The notes under the pieces: generated by a model
What the model saw: the letters and a program-made list of their open reading frames with translations, nothing else
What the model was told of the DNA's origin: nothing
Database searches by the model: none
In this document: piece by piece, positions 10,240 to 20,689 of the stretch
How the letters are laid out: every line of letters starts with the position of its first letter
How positions within the stretch are numbered: position 1 is the first letter of the stretch
Position numbers and translations under genes: made by a program
From: Sperchopsis tessellata
Taxonomy: Eukaryota; Arthropoda; Insecta; Coleoptera; Hydrophilidae
Length of the DNA stretch: 27,357 nt
Direction: 5' to 3'
NCBI GenBank assembly: GCA_033557685.1
Contig: JAWQRN010000668.1
Coordinates: 1-27,357, forward strand

Positions 10240-12660
10240 TTCTTAAGAAATAAAATAATATTTTTGTATTATTGAAACGAGAAACTGACGTAACTTATTT
10301 GTTGACTTGATGCTTTTTTATGTTACATATAGTAGATCCTACTTACAGTAATCTAATGTTCTGCTACGCTTCGAACTATAGTGTTTTCGTTTTTTTTTTT
10401 ATTTTTTTCTGAGGTTTTGTTTTGGGCAGTGTTAGAACAAAATCGTAGTCTTACTTGTTAGCATGCGTATTAAAAAGAACCGTCTAAATGTATTCAGTAA
10501 TTGAAAGAATTTATAACATCATTAATTCCTTTCAAACTTTTATATAAGGTTAACCGAAAGTTCTTTTAGATATTTGATGATATTCTAGATGAAATGGAAA
10601 CTGCAAATAAAATCACAACTATCAAAATATGATTTCAAATTAAATTTCAGCAAATAAAATGTCAAAAATAATACACAAACATTAAATACATTATATTTCC
10701 ATTACTTTAAAAGCATTATATTTATAACACTAAAGTTTATTAAAATATGGTTAAAAATATGTTTTAAAAATTTACTTTTTATTCATCACTTGTTTATGTT
10801 TTTTTTTGTTTAATATCTTTTTAATTGTAAATATGTCAAAACTTTAAAATGAACCCTCGTTTTGAAGGACTACATTTTTATATAAACTAACCTCAATGTA
10901 TATACAGTTGAAATGGGGGGAAACTTGCGCTCGTAACTTCTCGCGAACGTCATACGATATAGAACAACAAAAAAAAAAGAAATAAATATAGTTTTTAAGC
11001 TGCTCAGGCGTACACCAATATTAAAAATAAAAAAATATAATGTAAAACAACAGTAACTTAGAAACTTTATTTTTGTAAATACAATACTTTTAATTTTAAG
11101 TGCCAGTTCTTTTTTTAGTGACTAAAAACGTAAATATAATATAATCATTACCAATTCTCCCAAAACCCCCTCCTCCAAACAATTTTAGCTATTGTAATTT
11201 TTATTATTTATATTTTATGCAATATGTACATTTTTCTCTTTTTTAAAAGAGAGGCAGGAAGTTTTTTTTTTATAGTTATTATAAATTAAATAAATTTACA
11301 AAAGGAGCCCTTTTGACGACGTACGGAATTCGCTCGTAATAGTGACATTTTATTTTGTTTTTAGGTGATAAGTTATTTAAAACAATTCCCTTTAATTTAA
11401 TAATTCATTGAAACTGAAAAAATATGTTGTTGATTTTTGTTTATTCCTGGTTATTAATAAAAAGAGAAAGGCCAACGTTTGTACATATGTTTTTTGCGTT
11501 GGTTTTGCCCTTTTTTATTTATATAAAACGCAATATATTAAAAAGCAGCCACTTTTTATTGTAATTTAAACTATTACCAACGATATACACCTGAATTTTT
11601 TTTTTTAATGATATTGTTTTTTTAAATTATAAACAAAAGATTCTGTACGTACGTTTATTTATATTTGTTTTCTCAAAAAAAACGGCTCCCTGATGTATGA
11701 ACCACACAAGCTTTTGTTGTTGATATTTTTTTAAATAATTTAAATGATTTATTAAATTGTTTAAATTTTAGGCGATGTAAAATCTATAATCAGTATGCAG
11801 ACCAGCAGGCATTTTCTTTTATAAACTAATTCTATTTTGTAAAGTTTTTCATTTTGTTCTTCCTCGTATTTCCTTGGTTTTTTTTTTCCTGTTTTAAAGT
11901 TTCAGCTGTCACTCCATTTTTGTTTGGAAATTTACATTTTCTCTTGTCTCTTCTTAAATATCTTGACTTGTAATATACTGATCTACGAACTTTTTGTTTT
12001 TTTTTTTTGTTTATATAATTAATTTAAAAAATACACGAAAGAAATATTTGTTTTGTTTTTTTTTTAACTCTTTATCTTTCGTCCTTCCTATTTTTTACTT
12101 TTATTATTATTCCAGGGTGTTTATAAATGTTTTTTTTTTTTTATTATTTTTTTACTTTAAATTTAAAACAACATTTTTACAAAAATTTGCAGTATTTAAG
12201 TGTGTACGGTATGACTGTACATTTTAAACAAAATTACATTCTAGTAAACGTTTTGGAAACATTTGGTATCTAATTATGATAATAATAGTTTAGGATCATA
12301 CTTGGTACCACAATTTTGTAATTTTTTTTTGTCTAAAATGCATGACGTCATCAAATAAAAATAAATTTACTTTTAGAAATTAATAATATACAGTTTGATA
12401 GTTTTCTTTTGTATATATATTTTGTGTAATATTTCTACGGTAAGTAAAAAATAGAATGCAAATAAGTCTTCTGCAGTTTGAATTTTGTTTTACACATATT
12501 TAAAACAAAATTGAATTTAATAGTTTCTTTTTTAATGTTATGCAAACATATGTAACCAAATAAGGTGTTATTTTCTGATATCGGTAATTATATATTTTTT
12601 ATTTATTTGGTATTAATTTTATTAATAAAAATATGAATCTATCTTCATGTTTTCCAGCAG
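10240..12660. other. T-rich intergenic or 3'UTR sequence
   Basis: Long T runs and scattered TGTANATA motifs (10826, 11074, 11480) occur, and AATAAA strings are frequent. No coding region, RNA gene or transposon was recognised. If the gus transcript uses a distal poly(A) site, this would be 3'UTR. Confidence 0.5.
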
Positions 12661-12675
12661 TTAACAGTGTGTTGG

Positions 12676-12800
12676 CTTTCGTTTTTGCAGACGTATTATC
12701 CACCTTTGCAAGGGACATTATCAAGTCATGTAGCTTCTAAAAGTGCTAATTATAATTCAAAATGTCCCCTGCAATGGTGAACGAAATGTCGGTAAAAACA
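12676..12800. mobile_element. Palindromic copy of the GACGTTTCGTCC family
   Basis: The left arm carries CTTTCGTTTTTGCAGACG and TTTGCAAGGGACATTATCAA. The right arm, reversed, gives CTTTTGTTTTTACCGACATT, then TTCGTTCACC and TTGCAGGGGACATT. The inner part, TCATGTAGCTTCTAAAAG then TGCTAATTATA, matches the copy at 16.5 kb. Both copies continue on the right with TTTACTGTGGCTG, so the element extends a little beyond the palindrome. Confidence 0.7.
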
Positions 12801-12808
12801 AAAGATAT

Positions 12809-13200
12809 TTACTGTGGCTGGTCTTTGCACTGAATTAAAATATGGATCGTTACATTCAATGACCACTTCCAATCGTAAAATAAGCTTATGAACTCCATTT
12901 TTATATAATGTCGTGTCTTGTAGTAGGAAAAATCCTGTAGTTTCATCTTTAATGGCCTTTTGATTGTTAATGCATTTTTTGCACATGTGATTAACACCAA
13001 AAAACCGTGATAGTTGCTTGAAAAATGTCTGGGGACAAAATGGTGGATACACGGGGGGGGTAGTATCTCCATTCTAAGTTACAAGTCTTGAAGTGTAAGT
13101 TATGGCATTGTCATGTAACAATACAATGTCTTTACGTTTGACCAGTGGTAATTTCTGCTTCTCAAGTCGATCGCCTTTTTTTACCGCTAGATAATCATAC
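12809..13200 (-). pseudogene. Mariner-family transposase relic (C-terminal third)
   Basis: Reading the minus strand downward from about 13200: KRKDIVLLHDNAITYTSRLV corresponds to the mariner catalytic block that is normally HDNARPHT. It is followed in another frame by MEILPPP (usual WEVLPHPPYSPDL) and a degraded SNYHGF segment. It ends with YKNGVHKLILRLEVVIEC, close to the mariner C-terminal YxxGIxKLxxRWxxxIExxG block. The frame changes several times and stops interrupt it, so it is dead. The N-terminal DNA-binding domain and first catalytic aspartate are not visible. A similar C-terminal sequence in the opposite orientation lies near 13240-13310. Confidence 0.75.
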
Positions 13201-13344
13201 GAGTTTATAAAAATTTCAACTAAGAAACATTGTATTTTATAAAACTTAATAAGTTTGTATCTCGACATGAAAGGGATGTTGAATGTAACTGTACATAGTT
13301 TGACAAATAAGACTTTCTCACGTACAATATTTATTATTGTCATT

Positions 13345-15010
13345 AGAACTTACTTGGTTACCTGATATAAGTTTTACTTCAAGTCAAAAAGTTACCCTTG
13401 CGTACGTTAAAACACAAACAAGAGATTCTGTGGTTCATTGTTAGTCTTACTTTTTTTACTTTAATTAGAAATTTCTCTTATATTTTACTTGGGTGAAATT
13501 TCTACAATATCTTTAAAAAACTCCATGAGTTTGATCGAAATTTTATTGATAGTGTATTATGTAGTTGTGATCGATGAGTTTTTTGTTGTAACATATTAGT
13601 TGTACGTCTTTTATTTTTATTAGGAAAAATGGTCTAAACTTTTTATATGTATTTGAAAGGTAATATTGCACCATTCCTTTTAAATAATTTTTAGGATCTA
13701 ACGCCAAAAATTCTTGTATGTTTTTTCTTTTGAAATCGATGAATTGCTCTGTAGATTTGGTTCCACCGTTTAAAATCTAAATTTCAAAAATTGTTGACAA
13801 AATTTCCAAAGCAGAAATACTACATTTTTATCTCGTACATGTTTTTTTATTTCGTAATTTTGTCTAACAGTTTTTGAAAGCGTTCGATGTTTTTGAAATT
13901 TAACTATATACGCCTCTTATATTACATGTTTCTGCTAAAACTACTACTGTCCATAATTTTGCAGACTGCAGAGCTTTTTAGGATTTTACTTTCTTGTTTC
14001 GTAAATCAAAAAAAAAAATCGGCAACGAAATGAACATATTTTTTTAGCGGATTTCTAATTTTTCGTGTATGAATCGTAGGTATCTTTTCCAAATGTGATT
14101 TTTTTTTACGTGGTTGCTTGTAATTTTTTTACAAATTATACGAGTGCTATTTTGAAATTATTCGGGGCGAAATCAGCTATGGAGCCTGGTTTGTGACGAG
14201 AATTTTTTTTCGAAATTTTAAAGTTTGCATCAAGATTCATCATGTTATTTTTGAAATGATTAGATTTTATACTTTTCGTACTTTTTTTCAGCAGTAGCCA
14301 AAAGTTTGTTACTTTTCATTTCGGGTAGTGTTTTTGTTGTTTTTTTTTTTTTGTAGGGAAACTGTTTAGTTTTTCTTCTCTTCTTTTTTCTGATGTTGAT
14401 ACTCTTCTATTTTAATTTGTACAAGTAGAAATGCGAGTGTGATTATATATTGTATCCAGGCAAAAAAAAAAGTATGTTATGTTATCGATGTATGATTATG
14501 AATTATAACGATAAAAATAATGTAAGTAAATTTATTGAAAACCTGTGTGTTTATTTTTATTTCTTTGCATTTAGGACCTCCCTCTGTCTATTAATTACAG
14601 GTTGGAGATGTGGAGCAGGTAATTATGGTCTTCAATTTTGCTCTTTAACTTTTCTTACAATATAAAATTGCTTATTGTTTATGAGATTTGTACATAGGAA
14701 AACCTGTCGTCTTCTGTTGTATATAGATATTTTCACCATAAAAAATAATATTTTCCTTGTCGTCAATAGTTTTAATTTTAGTTTCATTTCTTTTGTACTA
14801 CTGCCCCAAGCTTTGAAACAAAATTTAATGTGGATGTGTTGTTCGCAATCTATTAGCCTTTTACAGTCTAAGAAATTGTTTCTCATAGTTATTCTTACGG
14901 CTTGTATAAACAATGTTTGTCTCTTTTTTGTTTCCTGTACAATAATTTTTTTAAAGTTATCAGTGTATTATTCTATTGTTTTTTTTTTTAGTTTTATTAT
15001 ATACTTTCAT
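13345..15010. other. AT-rich region, no gene recognised
   Basis: The + strand is T-rich with many stops in all frames, apart from modest open stretches (up to 144 codons at 14675-15109 on +) dominated by Phe, Ile and Ser. Those are expected from T-rich DNA. No motif or repeat was recognised. Confidence 0.5.
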
Positions 15011-15011
15011 A

Positions 15012-15053
15012 ATTTCCTCTGGTGTTTCACTCATTTCCTCTGGTGTTTCACTA
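15012..15053. repeat. 21-bp tandem duplication
   Basis: The unit ATTTCCTCTGGTGTTTCAC plus two bases is repeated at 15012-15032 and 15033-15053, followed by the first five bases of a third copy. Confidence 0.85.
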
Positions 15054-15187
15054 ATTTCGGATATACATACAGTTGTTCAATTAAGAATTCCTACCCCTCC
15101 TATATATAAATTTCCAAATATGGTTACCTCTAAGTCAAAAAATAGAAAATTCGATGTTTTGTGGATAATCGTCATGGCTTATTGTCG

Positions 15188-15845
15188 TTCCACAAAGTTT
15201 TTTAACATATATATAATATTGCGAAAGGTTTTGACCACAGTGAGTCATTCTCAAGCAACTAACCGGTGTCGCTAGACCTACCAACTGCGGGACTAGGAAT
15301 TGGTCTGTTGGGTATAATTTTAAATAGGACATTGGAGGTGAAATTATGGGATTCGGTGAGGTTACGAATATGATTGGATCGACTGCTGAGATATATTTCA
15401 AGACATTCGGCAACATCCTATTTCTTACCCATGGGATATATTTGAAGGATGATAGGGTTATTAGTATTGTGTTCATGATTGCAGGACACAACATGACTTT
15501 CGAAGCTAGAGTCATCAGTGGTATATTTAATGCTGCGAATGTGTTCCTTATACCGTGTGTTAAAATATCTTAATAACCCTATCATCCTCCACAGATATTC
15601 CATGGGTAAGAAAATGGATGTTGCCGAATACTTTGAAATATATCTCAGGATTCTTATCCTCAACGAATCTCATAATTTCACCTCCAATCCCCTATTTAAG
15701 ATTATCCCCAATAGACCAATTTCTCATCCTGCAGTTGTTAAGTATGGTGACACCGGTTAGTTATGTTGTTGCCTTCACTGGCTCAAAAGGTAGCGTGATC
15801 GAAACTGGTCGCAATATTATGTATATATTAAAAAACTTTGTGGAA
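15188..15845. mobile_element. Large foldback element, about 275-bp inverted arms
   Basis: The left arm (15188-15463) and the reverse complement of the right arm (15572-15845) share long blocks: TTCCACAAAGTTTTTTAA, AACTAACCGGTGTC, GGAGGTGAAATTATG, TTCGGCAACATCC, TTTCTTACCCATGG and GAGGATGATAGGGTTATTA-type ends. The spacer is about 108 bp. Overlapping open frames on both strands are a by-product of the symmetry, with no known domain. The size and structure fit a foldback transposon or large hairpin MITE. A convincing target duplication was not found. Confidence 0.9.
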
Positions 15846-15959
15846 AGATAATATTTTTTATTTCCTAAATCATGTTACCTCCAAGTTATTTCGACGCTTA
15901 TTCAGTGTTTTTCCTCTAATTTCTGACAACTTTGTCCATTAATATTTATTATGTAGCAG

Positions 15960-16167
15960 GTGCCAAAGTGGATATCGCATCTAAGATGTAGTGAAACATA
16001 ATAAAAATACAAAAGCAGAGGCAATCACGCAATGGAGTTTCACATAGGCAGGCATCAGACAAGATGGATAAAACCATACACAGAAAAATAGCCAAGATGT
16101 TACGACAACTCCAAAGAATAAGAGAGATATCAGATGCAGAAGTCACGGATTTTAGATACTTGATAAG
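15960..16167 (+). other. Exon-like segment, unidentified
   Basis: The segment has a GTAGCAG acceptor-like left end and an AAG/GTACAA donor-like right end, with composition distinct from the flanks. From ATG at 16064 it stays open through KIAKMLRQLQRIREISDAEV, which resembles an amphipathic helix, and on past the donor. Joining it to 16934-17170 gives an early stop in the continuing frame. It may be a non-coding RNA exon or transposon debris. Confidence 0.25.
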
Positions 16168-16428
16168 GTACAATTTGTTTATTTATTTTATCTTTTGTGT
16201 CATATTTTTGATTTCTAGTCAAACTTCCAAAGTCTTTTTATGCAAACATTTGCACACGAAAATGACTTTAGCCTAATTTGTTGTGTTCCTCTTTTGAACT
16301 AGATTTTCTTTAGACCCTAATGAATAAGTTTACACAGTAAACATCAAGTTACATATGTTCAGTTTTTTTGCTCATTTTTGATATAATAAACACTCATGTT
16401 GCGAATGCAAATGAAGGAGGTCAAGTCT

Positions 16429-16850
16429 CTTCAGGTTTTCTAGTAGATAACCGTGTGCAGGCTCTTGTTTTTGCCGACGTTTCGTCCTCAATTTCAGGGG
16501 ACATTATCAAGACATGTAGCTCGTAAAAGTGCTAATTATAGAGTGCAATATAGCTCTAAAAAGTGCTAGGTGCTGGTGCCGACTAGCTGTAACACAGTGC
16601 TAAGTATAGAATGACATGTAGCTATGATTTCACTTCTATGAGCTACATGTCATTCTACACTTACTGGTCGGCGCCTACATCTAACAATTTTCAGACCTAC
16701 ATGGTTATGTATAATTAGCACCTTTAAGAGCTACATGTCTTGATAATGTCCTTGGCAATTGCGGACGAAAAATCAACAAAAACAAAGGCCAACGCACGGT
16801 GATCTCCCGGAAATCCTGAAGATTGTTTACTGTGGCTGTGGAAGTCTGCG
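16429..16850. mobile_element. Largest palindromic copy of the GACGTTTCGTCC family
   Basis: The outer arms (16429 to about 16540 and about 16710-16821) pair across CTTCAGG, GACGTTTCGTCC and GACATTATCAAGACATGTAGC-like blocks. A second, inner palindrome at about 16614-16662 (GACATGTAGCTATG and its inverse) is nested inside. The right flank continues with TTTACTGTGGCTG, as in the 12.7-kb copy. No coding capacity was found. Confidence 0.8.
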
Positions 16851-16933
16851 TACCGAGATCAAGTCTGTTTTCAATGCAAATTAATACAAGGGTAACCGAT
16901 AGTTTAATTTGATATTATTGTTACTTTTAGCAG

Positions 16934-17170
16934 TGGTCACTTCGAAGGATCTTGAGAGTACAAGAGACTGATATCAGAAGTGGGTGCGGATGTCGGGAAG
17001 GCGGAAAACATACCAGAGGAGAATGCAAAAGTAGCTACCAATTGGAAGGCGGCTATCGGATAAATTTCCAAAGTCAAAAGCAGAACGTGAAAGTGCAGCC
17101 CAGATATGATGACAATTTCACATGACGAATTTAGGCAGCACGAGAGGAAGAAGCACATCTTGCACGTACT
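16934..17170 (+). other. Exon-like segment, unidentified
   Basis: A purine-rich block follows a TTTTAGCAG acceptor-like end and is closed by a consensus GTAAGT donor at 17171. One frame is open for about 60 codons before a TGA. No domain was recognised. Together with 15960-16167 it could represent a spliced non-coding transcript. Confidence 0.25.
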
Positions 17171-17384
17171 GTAAGTTACTGTATATTTATTTTATCCTTT
17201 GGGAGTATCTTTGCAATCTTCCGGTCTGCTGTGGGTGTTTTTTAGAGGAAATGTATAACTATGTATATTTTTGCAGTCATTTGTCATGAAAGTACGTACT
17301 GAAATTTCCACACAAGACCTTTAAGAAATATAAACTTGTTTTATCACACTTGTATGTTCTTATAAACGATAAGCAAGAGCACTT

Positions 17385-17600
17385 CACTTGCAAGTGACAA
17401 ACGGATGTGAATAAATCAGCTATACATCAAGTGTGACACACAAATTTTCCCCGCTTGGTTGTCTCTTGCAAGCACGAAGACCAAGGGCGGAAACTTTGGT
17501 TTGCCATATTACTGCAATACATGCAACATCAAGTTTGTCACACCTGATGGTCACTTGCAAGTGACATAAACTTACCTTTACCATACTTACAAGCACGAAG
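17385..17600. repeat. Degenerate direct repeats with CACTTGCAAGTG palindromes
   Basis: CACTTGCAAGTGAC occurs at 17385-17398 and 17552-17565. CATCAAGTxTGxCACAC occurs near 17425 and 17527. CAAGCACGAAG occurs near 17469 and 17590. The spacing of about 100-167 bp suggests a decayed tandem or inverted array. Confidence 0.55.
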
Positions 17601-17819
17601 TGTGGTGAACTTTATTGGGATTTTACTGCAGTGCATTCACCGCACTTTTTGTTTTACAAGTGTGCGAAGGGTGGCTTTCCGTAAACTTATTTATGCTAAA
17701 AGTCTCCATGTTCTAATGCTTTTTGTATTTTTCAAGCTCGTCACGAGTGTTGCCCATACTTTTGGAAAGAAGAACGTCTCCATAATGAAATACTCATCAA
17801 ATGTATTGTAAAATATACT

Positions 17820-18880
17820 AATTTGTAAATTTATTATTCTAAAATGCAATATATGAATTAAATTAACAAAGAATTTTATTTTCCTTACCTATCTATCTTA
17901 AAAATATATAAATATAAAAAATTTCAAATTATAAATAAAAATGAAAATTTGCCCCTAAAAGCAGGCAACCAAATCTACAAACTAGAACATAAAGTAGCAT
18001 ATGTTCACAAGAAATTTCAAAGTAAGAATCTAGACTGGGTGCTTTAAAAATGCCATTTTTTGGCGTCTGGATTTTGTAAAACCAAAATTTTTAGTTTAGC
18101 TACTCATTCATAGATGGTGCCACCATCTACCTCTCGTACTGGAAATTTTAATTTCGTGTTATACTTATTTAATTTTTACAATTATATAATTTTTAACTTT
18201 TAATATTTATAATTTTTTCACTTTTAATATTTATAATTTTTACACTTTTAATATTTGTATTATAAAACAACAAAAATTTTTAAGTTTTTCAAAAAATTTA
18301 AAATTTTTTGATCAGGGGTATGGGGGATCCCCGTCCCCCTATGGAACCAAATAGATCTTCTAAACTACTAGAGATACATTACAAAATAAATGTTATTATT
18401 GAAGAATGTAGACTGGAGTGGGCCACATTATGAGTATGATATGTGTGTACCCCACCCCTCCACACACCCACCGATTTGAAACTTTGGGGTATATGTTTCA
18501 ATGTTACGAGTGACTTAAAATAGGTAATCTATGGCGCCATCTCTGATTGACTAGAATTATCATTTTTTGGCAACATACTTTGAAAACCAGACCAAAAATT
18601 TCCCCCTGCAACTAGATATTCACAAAAAAAATTTCTTTTCTAATAAGCAATAAATTTTTACTTACTTCTTTCACTAGGATATTTTGATTTTCTAACTTTA
18701 TAGTATAATAGTGCTTTTTGATTTTATTCTTTTTTAATGTTATATTAGTTCTTTTTTAACTATTTTTGGCAAATTTTTTCTATTCGTATATGAATAGATT
18801 TTGTTCATTTTTTTACCGTCTTATGGCAATGTTAGATGATTTTAAAGGATATTGATGAAAACACAAGAGTTATAATTAAA
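17820..18880. other. AT-rich intergenic sequence
   Basis: No coding region was recognised. It contains the 24-bp tandem repeat at 18197-18260 and a short G/C hairpin (GGGGGATCCCCGTCCCCC) near 18324. It lies downstream of the minus-strand gene's poly(A) signals. Confidence 0.5.
18197..18260. repeat. 24-bp tandem repeat, about 2.7 copies
   Basis: Units start at 18197, 18221 and 18245, each beginning CTTTTAATATTT and ending in a T run plus TCA or ACA. Confidence 0.85.
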
Positions 18881-18882
18881 AA

Positions 18883-18899
18883 TTTATTCATCATTTATT
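18883..18899 (-). terminator. Poly(A) signals of the minus-strand gene
   Basis: Two AATAAA hexamers on the minus strand (TTTATT at 18883-18888 and 18894-18899 on +) lie about 90-105 nt after the stop codon at 18988-18990, a normal distance for a short 3'UTR. Confidence 0.6.
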
Positions 18900-18987
18900 T
18901 AATAATTACAATTCTTTACTATTTTACTAATTATTTCATTTTATACAATAATTTACAAATGAACAGTTACATATTATTGAATTTTCA

Positions 18988-19078
18988 CTATTGAAATCTG
19001 GCATCTGATGTAGTATTGATTCTGATGGCCTTCATTTTTCTCGTGAGCTGCATATCTCCATAATCTGGCCCTGAATTT
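18988..19078 (-). CDS. Unidentified protein, C-terminal exon
   Basis: Reading the minus strand, the acceptor TTTTGTTTCAG (19090-19079) precedes an exon that completes an AG|A arginine codon. It continues NSGPDYGDMQLTRKMKAIRI and ends SDARFQ before TAG at 18988-18990. The phase fits the upstream exon at 23662-23765 exactly. GC content and codon use are higher than in the surroundings. The tail is hydrophilic with no hydrophobic stretch, consistent with a cytosolic C-terminus. I do not recognise the family. Confidence 0.7.
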
Positions 19079-19189
19079 CTGAAACAAAAGAAATAATTAG
19101 ATTTACTCTCACTTAAAAGTATATTTCAAACACTTTAAATGTAATGGACGGTTATTATTTACAAGAGTGGTGTTTGGCTAACCCACTGT

Positions 19190-19325
19190 AACATAACTTG
19201 CTAAAACTGAGGCTAACTTAACGTAACCCAAGGCGCCAAAATGAGGCTAACCTAACCTAAGGGAAGCTGCTGAAAATGAGGCAAACCTACAATAACCTAA
19301 CATGCCCAAATCTAACTGAACCTGG
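19190..19325. repeat. Interspersed CCTAA/CTAAC-rich stretch
   Basis: Repeated GAGGCTAAC, AACCTAACCTAA and ATAACCTAACAT strings occur. CCTAA is the complement of the insect telomere unit TTAGG, but the units are scattered and degenerate, as is common in dispersed insect repeats. Confidence 0.5.
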
Positions 19326-19544
19326 CAAGGCTTTGCGACGGGTGTGGAATGAAACATTGAAGAAACACACAATAAAAATAAGTATTTAGACCAATTTTAA
19401 CTTATGGATGCGAGACGTGGGTGCCAAAAGAAGATAAGCAAAGTGGATTCAGAAAAAGGGGCGAAGTGAGAACGACCATATATTTACACTAAAGAAAATA
19501 ATAAAGAAGACACTGAAAAAGAACACAGAAGCTTACCAAATATT

Positions 19545-19650
19545 TATAGAAACCATGTAGAGGCTCTGATAATTTCCGACGTTTCGTCCACTGCTGTAAG
19601 AGACATTTTCAAGGCAAGTAATGTTACTTCAACAAATGAACTTCAACACT
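19545..19650. mobile_element. Single-arm copy of the GACGTTTCGTCC family
   Basis: It contains AAACCATGTAGAGGCTCTGA, CCGACGTTTCGTCCACTG, AGACATTTTCAAGGC and TGTTACTTCAACAAATGAA, matching the left arm of the 24.8-kb copy in order and spacing. The opposite arm is absent here. Confidence 0.75.
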
Positions 19651-19918
19651 GTCGTGGATGCAGCAGGATCATGCTAATATAGGGGCAAGGGCTAAAGTGT
19701 GAGACGCTTACTAGGACAGAAACGAACCAGGGGTCTTCTCTGAATTTTTTGGAGGAATACGAAATGCAGGTATAGCCAAGACTTTAGTATCTTTGAACAT
19801 AATGGTAAAAACTATATCATGAAAATATTCAGCCAGTTGCCTTGAAATTGTTCTTTGTAACGGTGTATGAAAATTGGCTATTTTGAGAGCCTCTACTTTG
19901 AATACACTATTCATATTT

Positions 19919-20462
19919 TTTGTTCGTTTGTTTATTTATTTAACGTCCGCCTATTTCCGCTACTATTACCGATCACCAATTTTGCCACCTCCAGTGTTCC
20001 AACTGGAATTAAGTACTCTTACGTGCATGTGGTATTCATTTACCCACAATGAATAGGTCCCTCTCGGTAGACGAACACCAAGACTTTAATCACAAAAAGC
20101 CATTCACCTCTGGGTCTTGAACCCGAGACCCCACGCACTATCCATATTTCTTATGCTTGTTGACTGTACAGACAGATCAAACACCAAACATTTAAAAGCA
20201 AACTGTGAATAAGCGTGGAGTCTTGAGTTTAGGCGGCCGGGTTTTTGTGATTATGAAAAAAATCTTTGTCGTACTTGTCTTCTGTGAGGGACGTAAAACT
20301 GTTCGTACCGTGTATTGTAAGACTGCAAGCATGTAAAAGAACAAAAATCCAGTTGGAACACTGGATGCGGCAAAATTCCCAGGTGTGGGAGCCTAATCTC
20401 TGGTGTTGGTGATTGGCCATAGCAGTGAAAATAGGCTGGCGATAAATATACAAACAAACAAC
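19919..20462. mobile_element. Foldback element with roughly 180-240-bp diverged arms
   Basis: Left (about 19919-20100) and right (about 20228-20462) arms pair through GTTTGTTTATTTAT-like ends, GCCTATTTxCxCT, ATCACCAA, TTTTGCC, ATCCAGTGTTCCAACTGGA-like blocks and TTTTTGTGATTA. Similarity continues inward to GCGTGGxGTCT on each side of the centre (about 20190). The minus strand near 20120 reads GGGTTCAAGACCC, similar to a tRNA B box. The 114-codon minus-strand frame at 20229-20573 lies mostly in the right arm and has no known domain. Confidence 0.75.
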
Positions 20463-20513
20463 TATACTGTGAGTAACTACTAAGAAGTAACGTAAATTCT
20501 CCTTTATTTTCAG

Positions 20514-20689
20514 AGTCCGGTTATGATTCAGAAATTGACCCAAAATTGTTCTCAAAATTAACCACCAAGTCAACGGAGGACAACAAATATAATCGTTCAG
20601 AGTCGGGAAGTATATGGTTCACATGTTTCAGGTCAAATATTTTATGTAACATATACTTACTGAAATGTGCAATGTGCAGCATTTCGTAG
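20514..20689 (+). other. Exon-like open block, unidentified
   Basis: A TTTATTTTCAG acceptor-like end is followed by a 58-codon open frame containing SGYDSEIDPKLFSKLTTKST, with a stop at 20687-20689. There is no good donor except a weak TTTCAG/GTCAAA at 20631. It lies antisense within the minus-strand gene's intron. It may be a fragment of a transposon ORF or a nested exon. Confidence 0.25.

Noticed and set aside
14675..15109. 144-codon frame rich in Phe, Ser and Ile
   Set aside because: T-rich DNA naturally gives long Phe/Ser/Ile frames. There is no domain, and the end lies in a tandem repeat.
15135..15851. Overlapping frames on both strands (126, 81, 80 and 77 codons)
   Set aside because: They mirror one another across the foldback arms and come from palindromic symmetry, not genes.
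17385..17600. CRISPR-like array from repeated CACTTGCAAGTGAC
   Set aside because: Only two copies with irregular spacing, in a eukaryotic genome.
19190..19325. Interstitial telomere array (TTAGG)
   Set aside because: CCTAA units are scattered and not in tandem register.
20100..20140. tRNA gene or tRNA-derived SINE
   Set aside because: A B-box-like string exists, but no cloverleaf or properly spaced A box could be found.
20229..20573. 114-codon minus-strand frame
   Set aside because: It lies mostly within the right arm of a foldback element and carries no known domain.
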